A stretch of 64,000 bases of DNA from the NCBI GenBank assembly GCA_964560875.1, contig CAZLMW010000027.1, positions 12,432 through 76,431 of the forward strand. The letters are read 5' to 3'. Below are positions 9,842 to 17,614 of this stretch, piece after piece. Each line of letters opens with the position of its first letter. Positions within the stretch are counted from its first letter, which is position 1. A program made the position numbers and the translations under genes. Source of the DNA: CAZLMW01 sp964560875 (GTDB lineage: Bacteria; Myxococcota_A; UBA9042). The notes below the pieces were generated by a model, which was not told the origin of the DNA, did no database searches, and saw only the letters and a program-made list of their open reading frames with translations.

Positions 9842-12271
9842 CTACAGGATCTTGGCGATGGCCTTTTCGAGCTCGGGGAGCGTCTTGGTACCGTAGCCGA
9901 CCTGCTTGTGCCGGATCGTGAGGCTGCGGTCCACCAGGACGCCGGTCGGCATGTTGTGAACGCGGAATTGGCCGAGCATCTTCGCGTCGGGATCGAGCAC
10001 AACGGGGACCTTCGTGCCGACCTCCTGGACGAAGCCGCGGGCCTTGTCGTCATCGGTATCGACACCCACCGCGATCACCTGGAAGCCCTTATCTGCGTAC
10101 TTCGCGGCCAGCTTGTCGAGCTCGGGCAGCTCGCGCCGACACGGGGAGCACCACGACGCGAAGAACGTCAGGAATGTGACCTTGCCCTTCATCTCGCTGG
10201 ACGACCACGTGCCGCCGGTGGTCAACGTCGCCGAAAGCGGCGGGACCTTCGCACCCACAACGCCGCTAAGTTTCTTCTCGACCGCCTTGCCCGCGTTGGG
10301 CACGAGCTTGTCGGCGCAGCACCGAAAGCCGATCGAACGGTTCTTGTGACCGGGCCCGAAGCTGTCGTCCGCGCGCACGCAGTGAGCCTTGTCCTGCGCC
10401 CGGTAGTCGCCGCCGGCGAGGAACGCTTTTTCCGGGGTGGATTCGACCCACTCGGCGACGTTGCCGGACATGTCGTAGACGTCGGTCTTGGTGCGGCACT
10501 GGTTGGCAGACCCGGTCGGCTGGGGCTCGCCGGTGCGCGAATCGGCCTGCACGTGGCAGTAGCCCTCTTCGTAGTAGTCGGCGTACGGGAACTGGTTTCC
10601 TTCGACGTAATCGTTGGCGAAGTTGCCGTCGCCGTCGTCGTCCTTCGCGGGCACGCCCTGGCAGGCGGACACCCACTCTTCGCTCGTACACATGCGCTTG
10701 CCTGCCTTTTCGCAGGCGGCCCTGGCCTCAAACCAGCTGGCGTTCGCGGGTTTGGTCCCGCGCATCGACACGGCCCGCCCCTGCTTGTCCAGCGACGCCT
10801 CCCACACATCGATCCAGAAGCTGCGTTTTTCGAGCTTGATCTCGACCATCGCGTCCTTGGGCGGCTCCTTGAACGGGAACGCGTGCTTGATGACCGGCGT
10901 GTCCTTGGTCTTCTGCCCGGCTTTCTTGAGCTCTTCTTCGATGAAGTGGTCGATCACCTCGGCGGACACCGCGCCCGACAGCAGCTTGCCGTTGACGAAC
11001 GTTCGGGGTGTGGCGCTGATGCCGATCTTGGACGCCTCTTCGATGTTGCGGCTGAGGTTGGCGCGGGGGGCGCCTCGGTCGCGCATGCAGTCCTTGTAGA
11101 CCGCCATATCGAGCCCGATGGTGTGGGCGTAGTAGTCGCGATCGAGCTTCTTGAGGCGGTGCTGGTTCTTGAACAGCATGTCGTGCATCGGCCAGAACTT
11201 GCCCTGCCGCCGCGCGCATTCAGCGGTGAGAGCGGCGTTGCATGCGAAGCGGTGCCGGTTGTTCTTGATCGTCTTGTTGCAGATCGTGTTCATCGGGAAG
11301 TGCTTGAACACAAAGCGCACCTGGCCCTTGTAGCGCTCCTTGAGGGTCTTGACCGCGTAGAACAGCTTCTTGCAGTAGCTGCACTGGAAGTCCGCGTATT
11401 CGATGACGGTGACGGCGGCGTCGGCAGGTCCAACCACGGCGTCGTCGGCGTGGACCGGGATGGCGTACAGGCTGTCGGTGATCTTGCGCGCCTCGGTCGG
11501 GTTGCTGGCGTCCCCGGCGGAGGCGGCGGCGTTGTTCGAACCCGCGTTGTCGACTGCGGCGGCTCCGGCTCCGGCTTTGTCGGCGGTTTTTCCAGCGGCG
11601 ACTGCGGCTTCGGACTCCTTGAACTCGGCCGCGGCGCGCTCGATCTGCTCGGAAACCAGCGCGGACTTGGTGTCGTCGTGCCACATCGTGCCGAGGCTGA
11701 AGATCGCGCCACCTGCAATGAACGCCATCATCACTGCGCGGTTGATGTCGGGCTTTTCCTCGGCGGGGCCCATCCTCTTGAGCGCCATGGTCGACAGCAC
11801 CAGGACTACGACCGCCATCGCGTCCATCGTCATGCAGAACACGCAGAACGTGCCCTCGATCGCCACCATGACGTAGAGCAGGAACGCGCCGAACGCGACG
11901 GCGACGCCCGAGCCGACCTGGACGAGCCGCATCGCTCCGCGGCCCCTGTCATCGTGCGTAGTTCCCAGCCAGTTGAGAGCGGCGAGCGCGACGTACGTTC
12001 CAAGCGCATAGATCGTCACGGGGAAGCCGCCGAGCTTGCCGTATTCGCTGGTGTTGATCTTGTCGCAGTTGAACGACTCGCCGAAGTTGCAGACGGATTC
12101 AAACGCTTCGGCACCGTACGTCTTGAACATGTAGGCGCGCAGCAAATAAACCGCGGCCGCTGCGGCGATGAAGAGGGCGATCCAGATGCCGGCGACGAGA
12201 CCGCTCGTCGATGCGGACGCGCTGATTTGCGCGTCGTCGGCGGATTGGGGTGCGTCTGATTGCGTGGTCAT
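9842..12271 (-). CDS. Four-domain oxidoreductase fusion: VKOR - DsbA - SUMF1-like - TlpA
   Basis: The 809-residue protein joins four parts. Residues 25-200 are a membrane VKOR-family disulfide oxidase with the loop cysteines C61 and C69 and the CxxC pair C143/C146 (TFCVFCM). After an Ala/Gly-rich linker, residues 270-450 form a DsbA-like thioredoxin domain with CSYC at 297-300 and the cis-proline motif TPRTF. Residues about 476-652 resemble the SUMF1/FGE-sulfatase fold (DMSGNVAEWV, GGDYRAQ, IGFRCC), but only one of the two FGE active-site cysteine positions appears filled. Residues 665-809 are a TlpA/ResA-like thioredoxin with WCSPC (C708/C711). VKOR reoxidises DsbA partners in many bacteria; fusion to SUMF1 and TlpA is unusual. 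The likely role is oxidative folding of exported Cys-rich proteins. It is the first gene of an operon with a cytochrome c lipoprotein. Confidence 0.9.
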   Translation of the reverse strand: MTTQSDAPQSADDAQISASASTSGLVAGIWIALFIAAAAAVYLLRAYMFKTYGAEAFESVCNFGESFNCDKINTSEYGKLGGFPVTIYALGTYVALAALNWLGTTHDDRGRGAMRLVQVGSGVAVAFGAFLLYVMVAIEGTFCVFCMTMDAMAVVVLVLSTMALKRMGPAEEKPDINRAVMMAFIAGGAIFSLGTMWHDDTKSALVSEQIERAAAEFKESEAAVAAGKTADKAGAGAAAVDNAGSNNAAASAGDASNPTEARKITDSLYAIPVHADDAVVGPADAAVTVIEYADFQCSYCKKLFYAVKTLKERYKGQVRFVFKHFPMNTICNKTIKNNRHRFACNAALTAECARRQGKFWPMHDMLFKNQHRLKKLDRDYYAHTIGLDMAVYKDCMRDRGAPRANLSRNIEEASKIGISATPRTFVNGKLLSGAVSAEVIDHFIEEELKKAGQKTKDTPVIKHAFPFKEPPKDAMVEIKLEKRSFWIDVWEASLDKQGRAVSMRGTKPANASWFEARAACEKAGKRMCTSEEWVSACQGVPAKDDDGDGNFANDYVEGNQFPYADYYEEGYCHVQADSRTGEPQPTGSANQCRTKTDVYDMSGNVAEWVESTPEKAFLAGGDYRAQDKAHCVRADDSFGPGHKNRSIGFRCCADKLVPNAGKAVEKKLSGVVGAKVPPLSATLTTGGTWSSSEMKGKVTFLTFFASWCSPCRRELPELDKLAAKYADKGFQVIAVGVDTDDDKARGFVQEVGTKVPVVLDPDAKMLGQFRVHNMPTGVLVDRSLTIRHKQVGYGTKTLPELEKAIAKIL

Positions 12272-12435
12272 GGCAGCCTCCGGGGGGATCGAGGCGGGCA
12301 GCGATCATTGCGAGCGAAAGCCGCGTGTCAAACGATGCTCACCAACGCGCTACGAATCTGCGGTCCAAGGCCGTAGTCTGGCGACCCCAAACGACCGCAG
12401 CCACACGTTCGCGCCGATCACCAGGGAGCTTCCAC

Positions 12436-13185
12436 ATGGGTTCAGACCCCGGCACAACCGGCCTCGAAGAGAGCATGGGCGGCCTCGAAAAGAGCATGAG
12501 CGGCCTCGATGTCGTCGTCACCGGCGGCACCGGCGCGCTTGGTGGAGCGGTCGTCTCCGCTCTGCTCAACCGGGGCGCGACCGTTCACATTCCCGGCTTT
12601 CGCGCTGCCGATGCCGACCGATTTCCCCTCGCGACGCACGATCGCGTGCACATCGTCGGCGGGGTCGATCTCTCCAACGAGGAGCAAGCGCGCGCGTTTT
12701 TTGAGAGTCGGCCGCCGCTGTGGGCCAGCGTCAACGTCGCGGGCGGGTTCATGATGGCGCCGATCGCCGACACGACCGCAGCGGCCTTCCGTGCGCAACT
12801 CGAACGCAACACAGTGAGCTGTTTTCTGTCCTGCCAGGGCGCCGTTGAGCGGATCCGTGCGCGCATCAAGTCCCATGGTCCCGGTGGCCGAATCGTCAAC
12901 GTCGCAGCGGGCCCCGGCGTGCGACCCGTCGGTGGAATGGTCGCCTACAGCGCCGCCAAATCGGGCGTCGTTGCCATCACCTTGAGCCTCGCCGAAGAGC
13001 TCGCCGCCGAAGCGATCCGCGTCAACGCCATCGTGCCCGGCGTCATGGACACCCCCGCCAACCGCGCCGCGATGCCCGACGCCGATCGCAGCACCTGGAG
13101 CTCGCTCGACGACGTTGCCGGTACTGTCGCCTGGCTCGCTTCCCCGGCCAATACAACCGCCTCGGGCGCGCTCTTGCCGGTCTAA
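12436..13185 (+). CDS. Short-chain dehydrogenase/reductase
   Basis: The 249-residue protein is a classical SDR. It has the NAD(P)-binding TGGTGALGG, the NVAGG motif, and the catalytic YSAAK with the upstream serine replaced in IVNVAAGPG, so the usual Ser of the Ser-Tyr-Lys triad is not obvious. The C-terminal INAIVPG-like segment (VNAIVPGVMDTP) is present. The start at ATG 12436 has AGGGAG seven bases upstream; the frame is open further upstream but without a good site. The N-terminus contains a short internal duplication (GLEESMGGLEKSMSGLD). It diverges from the VKOR fusion gene and is followed by the SGNH-like gene. Confidence 0.88.
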   Translation: MGSDPGTTGLEESMGGLEKSMSGLDVVVTGGTGALGGAVVSALLNRGATVHIPGFRAADADRFPLATHDRVHIVGGVDLSNEEQARAFFESRPPLWASVNVAGGFMMAPIADTTAAAFRAQLERNTVSCFLSCQGAVERIRARIKSHGPGGRIVNVAAGPGVRPVGGMVAYSAAKSGVVAITLSLAEELAAEAIRVNAIVPGVMDTPANRAAMPDADRSTWSSLDDVAGTVAWLASPANTTASGALLPV

Positions 13186-13220
13186 CCCGGGCTGACCCGA
13201 GCTGACTGCTCAACGTACTC

Positions 13221-14096
13221 ATGCTGTTCACGCGACTGTCTGTCTCCTGCCTTGCAGCGATCCTGTTGATCGCCACCACGGTATCCGCCCAGGAGCCCGC
13301 CAAGCCGCGTTTTACCCCCGACAAACCCGCTCGCGTCGTCATCATCGGCGGCTCGATCAGCGTGCATCCGGCCAACTACGGCAAGTTCATCGCATACGGC
13401 TGCAAGAACGTCGGCACGGTCAACTTCGGGCGGGCGCGGCTCAAGGCCAAGGCGATCCTGCGCCGGTTCGAAGTGAAAGTGCTCGCGGACAAAGCGCTCA
13501 TGGCCGAGCTCGAAGGCAAGAAGCCCTGGCTGCTCTACCTCGGCGGGCTCAACGGCGTGTACGCGCCCGAACGCACCCGCGCCAACATCATCAAGACCGT
13601 CAAACGCGCCCGGGCACGCGGTTTTCGCATCATGGCGCTGACGCTGCCGCCGTGGGGCAGCCTCGAGGATGGCCGCTTCTTCGACTTCGAGGGCCTCTTC
13701 AACATGCGGGCGACCGCGCTCGTGAACGACTACCTGACCGGCGTCGATAAACGCTTCGATGCCGCGACACGTCCCGACGTCACCATCGACATCTTCAACA
13801 GCAAGCTCCGCGACTCGCGCGCGAAGAAACGGGACGCCAAAAAGCTCGCCGCGAAGTTCCCGACCAGCCGCTACAAACGTCGCAAAGGCAGCCGGCGCCG
13901 GCTCATCAGGCAGGCGCGCGAGGTGCCGCGGATGTTCATGAAGAAGCGCTATCGGGGCCGCTACCACTTCCACCCGAACTGGCGGGGTCATCGGCTCATC
14001 GCGGGGTTGATTTGCAGCCAGGCGCCTGCGGACTGGGGCTGCGATTGCGCCAAGATCAGCCGCGCCTGGAGCAAGAAGGGGCGCATCCGACCGTGA
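13221..14096 (+). CDS. Secreted SGNH/GDSL-like hydrolase (probable)
   Basis: The 291-residue protein has a Sec signal peptide (SCLAAILLIATTVSAQ). The mature part shows a plausible SGNH block order: VVIIGGSISVH (block I, with the serine in GGSIS instead of GDS), NFGRAR, LLYLGGLNGVY (block III, GGLN in place of GxND) and YHFHPNWRGHRLIA near the C-terminus (block V histidine). SGNH enzymes hydrolyse esters of lipids or acylated polysaccharides. The C-terminal half is very basic (Lys/Arg-rich). It follows the SDR gene by 35 bases. Family assignment is by motif spacing only and needs a profile search. Confidence 0.72.
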   Translation: MLFTRLSVSCLAAILLIATTVSAQEPAKPRFTPDKPARVVIIGGSISVHPANYGKFIAYGCKNVGTVNFGRARLKAKAILRRFEVKVLADKALMAELEGKKPWLLYLGGLNGVYAPERTRANIIKTVKRARARGFRIMALTLPPWGSLEDGRFFDFEGLFNMRATALVNDYLTGVDKRFDAATRPDVTIDIFNSKLRDSRAKKRDAKKLAAKFPTSRYKRRKGSRRRLIRQAREVPRMFMKKRYRGRYHFHPNWRGHRLIAGLICSQAPADWGCDCAKISRAWSKKGRIRP

Positions 14097-14569
14097 GCCC
14101 TCGCTGCGACCGGACCTTCGCTGCGTCCAGTTCACCTTCACCAAGTTCGCCGATCTGGACGACGTCGCAGCCAAGCAAGCCGACCTCGAAGCTGTCGTGC
14201 GGGCCTGGGTCGCGTCCAAGCAGTAGCGTGCGTTCGCGGGGCTATTTGGGCCCTGTTTTTGGACCGATATGCCCCTAACCCGGCTTCCTCAACACGTCGG
14301 TCGGTCTGACGCCCAATCTGCTGCGTCCTGCGGCGAATCCTCGGTTTGAAGTGACGCTGCCACTCCTGCACCTCGCATTCACCACATGACTTGCAGCTTG
14401 AACGCCATACCTTCCCTCCGTGATGAGAAAGCCGGGCTAAAACCCTCGCAGAGGCTCGTAGAGCGGTTTTGGCAGGGGGGAGCCATATCAATAGGCATGC
14501 GCCTCGAAGTGCCCGTAGAACGAGCCTGGACGCGAATTCGGTTTTTGCGGTAGCGAGGACGTAGCGGCC
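14097..14569. other. Intergenic stretch with possible gene remnants
   Basis: There is no convincing intact gene here. One plus-strand frame, closing with a stop at 14224-14226, encodes FTFTKFADLDDVAAKQADLE and a helical tail, and looks like the C-terminus of a lost protein. On the minus strand, near 14330-14430, a short Cys-containing stretch (SCKSCGECEVQEWQRHF) resembles debris of a mobile element, but I cannot name a family. Confidence 0.35.
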
Positions 14570-15331
14570 TCAGCAGCTGATTCCGCCGTCCACGAGCAGC
14601 GTCTGGCCGGTGATCATCCCGGCCCCGTCGCTCAACAAAAAGCGCGCGGCGGCGACGACATCGTCGGTCGTGGCGAGGCGGCGGAGCGGGGTTCGTCGCA
14701 CGATTTGGCCCAGCTGACCCTCGTCGAGGCGGGCGGACATATCGGTGCGCATATAGCCGGGCGCGATGGAGTTGACGGTGATCTCCAGGCGCCCCACCTC
14801 GCGGGCGAGCGATCGGCTGAAACCGTCCATGCCCGCCTTGGTCGCCGAGTAGACGGACAGGCCGTTGTAGCCCCGGGTGCCGATGATCGAGCTGATGTTG
14901 AGGATGCGGCCGGGCTTGCGACGTCCGAGCATCGTGCGAATCGCGAGCCGCGACAGGCGGATGGTGCCCTCGAGGTTGATGGCGAGCATCCGGTGCACTT
15001 CGATCTCGGGCAGCGTGGCGAGGATGCCTTCGACCGCGATGGCGCTGTTGTTGATGACACCGTACGGGGCGCCGAACCGCTTGACGGCGTCCTTGACGAA
15101 GGCGCTGAGGCCGTCGCTGTCGGTGATGTCGACCTGGGCGAAATGGACGCGGTCGGGATGAGCCTCGACCAACGCTTCGATCTCGGGCGTGGACGAGCGG
15201 CTGAACGTCGAGAACGCGTAACCGTCCTCCAACAACCCGCGCAAGAGGGCGAGACCGAGGCCGCGCGACCCCCCGGACAAGATGATGTGGCGGGGCGCAG
15301 TGCCCGCATCAGCGGCGGCTCTTTTTTCCAT
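14570..15331 (-). CDS. FabG-like short-chain dehydrogenase (3-oxoacyl-ACP reductase type)
   Basis: The 253-residue SDR has the full set of motifs: SGGSRGLGLAL (cofactor loop), NNSAI, the catalytic serine in ILNISSIIG, YSATK, and the C-terminal TGQTLLVDGGISC typical of FabG. It overlaps the end of the AMP-ligase gene by 23 bases and is the third gene of the ACP / ligase / SDR operon. In that setting it most likely reduces a 3-oxoacyl group carried by the adjacent ACP (inference); no ketosynthase is encoded nearby. Confidence 0.9.
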   Translation of the reverse strand: MEKRAAADAGTAPRHIILSGGSRGLGLALLRGLLEDGYAFSTFSRSSTPEIEALVEAHPDRVHFAQVDITDSDGLSAFVKDAVKRFGAPYGVINNSAIAVEGILATLPEIEVHRMLAINLEGTIRLSRLAIRTMLGRRKPGRILNISSIIGTRGYNGLSVYSATKAGMDGFSRSLAREVGRLEITVNSIAPGYMRTDMSARLDEGQLGQIVRRTPLRRLATTDDVVAAARFLLSDGAGMITGQTLLVDGGISC

Positions 15332-16541
15332 TTGCGTTCAACGTGATGTCGGAGGTGAAGACCAGGTACTGCGGGATCCAGTTGGCCGGGAGGTGTTCGC
15401 GCAACGTGGCCTTCAGTTCGGCGGCCGCGAGCTCGGCACCGTCCTCCAGGGCGACCTCGGCGCTCAACAACGATCCGATGATCGGGCTGCGCTTGAGGAA
15501 AACGCGGCTGTCACGCACGCCTGGGATGCGATTGACCGCTGCCTCGACCTCTTCGGGCGGGATCTTGGCGCCGCCAACGTTCACGACAGCGTCGGACCGA
15601 CCGACAATGTACACGCGGCCGTCGCGAATCTCGGCGAGATCGGGCGTTCGATACCAATCGCCATCGTCATCGGCGCCATCCGCCGCGCCATAGCCGAGCA
15701 TGCGGTAGGGCGAGCGAACTTCGAGTTGCCCATCCCGGACCCGTAGACCGACCCGCCCGTCACGCTCCAGCATGTGGACCGGAAAACCCTCGCGACCGTC
15801 GGACACGACGATGGCGGACCCGACCTCGGTCGACGCGTAGATGTGCGTGAGTTTGGCGGGGCTGAACAGCCGCTGGACAAGATCCAGGGTCGATTGGTCG
15901 ACGCGTTCGCCGCCGAGCGTGGCTTGCTGAAGTTGGGGTGTCGGAAGGTCCGTGGGCCACGCGTTCGCCAGCATGCGCCAGTACGTCGGTGTGGCTGAAA
16001 TCACGTTCAAGTCGGCGTCGACGATCGCTTGTGGCGCGGTGGTTGGTCCGTCGCAGTACAGGACCTGGCCCTTCGCAGCCTGCACGGCGAAGAACACCTG
16101 CAATCCCGCGTAACTCAGCGGACTGTAGGCCATCAGCCAGCGCGAACCTGGCAATCGCTCGCCGGCGAAACGACCGGGAGCCCCGATGCGTTGCCACCGA
16201 TGAAACGCGAGCTTCGGCTCGCCGGATGTGCCGCTTGTGAAGAGCCCGAGCGCACCCGTGGCACGTTCGGCGGGAGGCGTCGGCAACTCGGGGACCGCTT
16301 CGCCTTCGGCCAAGACAAGGGCGAAACCATGGCGCTGGACCAACGCCTCGACCTGGCTGTCGTGAAAGTGCGACGGCAGGGTGATGAGCTGCGCGTCACC
16401 GGCTTGGGCGGTTCGCAGACAATCGTTGAGCAGGCTGGGCGAGTGCGCGCGTACAGCAACAGGTCCGTGCGCGCCGCGCAACGCGTCGGTCCAACCCGCC
16501 GGCAGCTGCGGCGGCTTGTTGAAGTCAAAAAGCTCAGCCAT
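15309..16541 (-). CDS. AMP-binding acyl ligase (ANL superfamily)
   Basis: The 410-residue protein is a short member of the ANL adenylating enzymes. It shows the phosphate-binding LFTSGTSGEPKLAFH, the YASTEVGSA motif, the hinge region WYRTPDLAEIRDGRVYIVGR and the terminal catalytic lysine region LNANGKKSRR. It should activate a carboxylic acid as acyl-AMP and load it onto CoA or an ACP. The start ATG at 16541 overlaps the stop of the upstream ACP gene (ATGGCTGA), which implies translational coupling and makes the neighbouring ACP the likely acceptor. The N-terminal subdomain is about 90 residues shorter than in standard acyl-CoA synthetases. Confidence 0.9.
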   Translation of the reverse strand: MAELFDFNKPPQLPAGWTDALRGAHGPVAVRAHSPSLLNDCLRTAQAGDAQLITLPSHFHDSQVEALVQRHGFALVLAEGEAVPELPTPPAERATGALGLFTSGTSGEPKLAFHRWQRIGAPGRFAGERLPGSRWLMAYSPLSYAGLQVFFAVQAAKGQVLYCDGPTTAPQAIVDADLNVISATPTYWRMLANAWPTDLPTPQLQQATLGGERVDQSTLDLVQRLFSPAKLTHIYASTEVGSAIVVSDGREGFPVHMLERDGRVGLRVRDGQLEVRSPYRMLGYGAADGADDDGDWYRTPDLAEIRDGRVYIVGRSDAVVNVGGAKIPPEEVEAAVNRIPGVRDSRVFLKRSPIIGSLLSAEVALEDGAELAAAELKATLREHLPANWIPQYLVFTSDITLNANGKKSRR

Positions 16542-16776
16542 CTGCGTACAGGGCGACAAGCTCGCCGAGCGTCTGGAAGCGGACAAAGCCGTCCTTGAAT
16601 GGGTCTTTGCCGGTCTTCTCTTCGAGCTTGACGACAACGAGCGCGAGCCCGATGGAATCCAGCGCCGTCTCGCTGAGCAGGTCGGTGTCGGCCGCCAGCT
16701 CCGTGGCCTTGCCGCCATTCTCGACGATGACTTCGTTGACGGTGGCGGACACGACCTGGAGAAGCTGTTGCGACAT
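16534..16776 (-). CDS. Acyl carrier protein
   Basis: The 80-residue protein has the ACP fold signature, with the phosphopantetheine attachment serine in TALDSIGLALVVVKLEE at about residue 38. The start MSQQLLQVV was chosen over an upstream in-frame ATG because it fits the family length. It is the first gene of the ACP / ligase / SDR operon and overlaps the ligase start by eight bases. This is probably a dedicated carrier, not the housekeeping AcpP, since no other fatty acid synthesis genes lie nearby. Confidence 0.88.
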   Translation of the reverse strand: MSQQLLQVVSATVNEVIVENGGKATELAADTDLLSETALDSIGLALVVVKLEEKTGKDPFKDGFVRFQTLGELVALYADG

Positions 16777-16954
16777 GATGGCGACCTGGAGGGAGATGAT
16801 GCAGCGGGCGCGGGCCGCAGGTGGGTTGCCCAAGCGCCAGCAAAGGTTTCAGGCGAATCGCTTTACAGAGACAACGGGGCCTTGTCAAAGCACCGAAGTT
16901 GCCGAGCGATCGCCCGCGCTGCATCCTCCCCGCCCCGCCAACCGGAGCGACGCG

Positions 16955-17593
16955 ATGGCAGACAAAACCTCCTTCGACACTGGCAACATCTTCTTTGACA
17001 CCGACAACATCTTCTTCGACACCGCACGCATCGGACACCGCGGCGATGGCGTGATCATCGGCAAGACGGTTCGCCTGCGGCGGCCCGAGGCATGTTCGAT
17101 CGGCGTCGGCTCGATCATCGACGACTTCGTTTACGTTTCCTGCGCATTGCAGATGGGTCGGCATGGCCATATCGCGCCAAACGTCGTGCTCAGCGGCGGC
17201 GGTGCGCGCATCGTGATGGGCGATTTCGTGGGCATCGGCGCGGGCAGCAGCGTGCATTGCGCGTCATCGGATTACCTCACGGCATCGTTCGAGTTGCCGT
17301 CCATCCCATCGGATTACCACTTCGGGGGGACGGTCGCGGATGTCGAGTTCGCCGATCATGTGCTGATTGGCGCGCACAGCATCATCCTGCCCGGCACCGT
17401 GCTGCCCGAGGGGTTTGCGTGCTCCGCGCATTCGATCGTGCGCAACAAGCGCTACGAACCGTGGACGCTCTACGGTGGACCGGACTGTCGCAAGCTGTTC
17501 AAGCGCCGGCCCCACGCGGTCAAACTCCAAGCGCAACGCCTCCTCGACGGACTGCCGCCCGCAACCGCCGAAGAGCTCAAGAACGCCGGCTGA
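16955..17593 (+). CDS. Left-handed beta-helix (hexapeptide) acyltransferase
   Basis: The 212-residue protein is rich in hexapeptide turns ([LIV]-G-x4): IIGKTVRL, IGVGSIID, IGAGSSVH, IGAHSIILPGTVL. This is the left-handed beta-helix of the LpxA/CatB/NeuD acyltransferases. GAHSIILPG is the typical ending of O-acetyltransferases of the Vat/WbbJ type. ATG 16955 has GGAG seven bases upstream. The N-terminus shows a tandem FDT[GD]NIFFDT repeat. It diverges from the ACP operon across about 180 bases and may transfer the acyl group made there (inference). Confidence 0.85.
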   Translation: MADKTSFDTGNIFFDTDNIFFDTARIGHRGDGVIIGKTVRLRRPEACSIGVGSIIDDFVYVSCALQMGRHGHIAPNVVLSGGGARIVMGDFVGIGAGSSVHCASSDYLTASFELPSIPSDYHFGGTVADVEFADHVLIGAHSIILPGTVLPEGFACSAHSIVRNKRYEPWTLYGGPDCRKLFKRRPHAVKLQAQRLLDGLPPATAEELKNAG

Positions 17594-17614
17594 AGCTGTC
17601 GCCGCGACCCGTCG

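Noticed and set aside
9767..12259. Long plus-strand open frame of 830 codons
   Set aside because: It is antisense to the VKOR-DsbA fusion gene, which has clear domains; the plus-strand protein has no recognisable features.
13185..13220. Short direct repeat GCTGACCCGAGCTGAC between SDR and SGNH genes
   Set aside because: Too short and without stem or known operator form to call.
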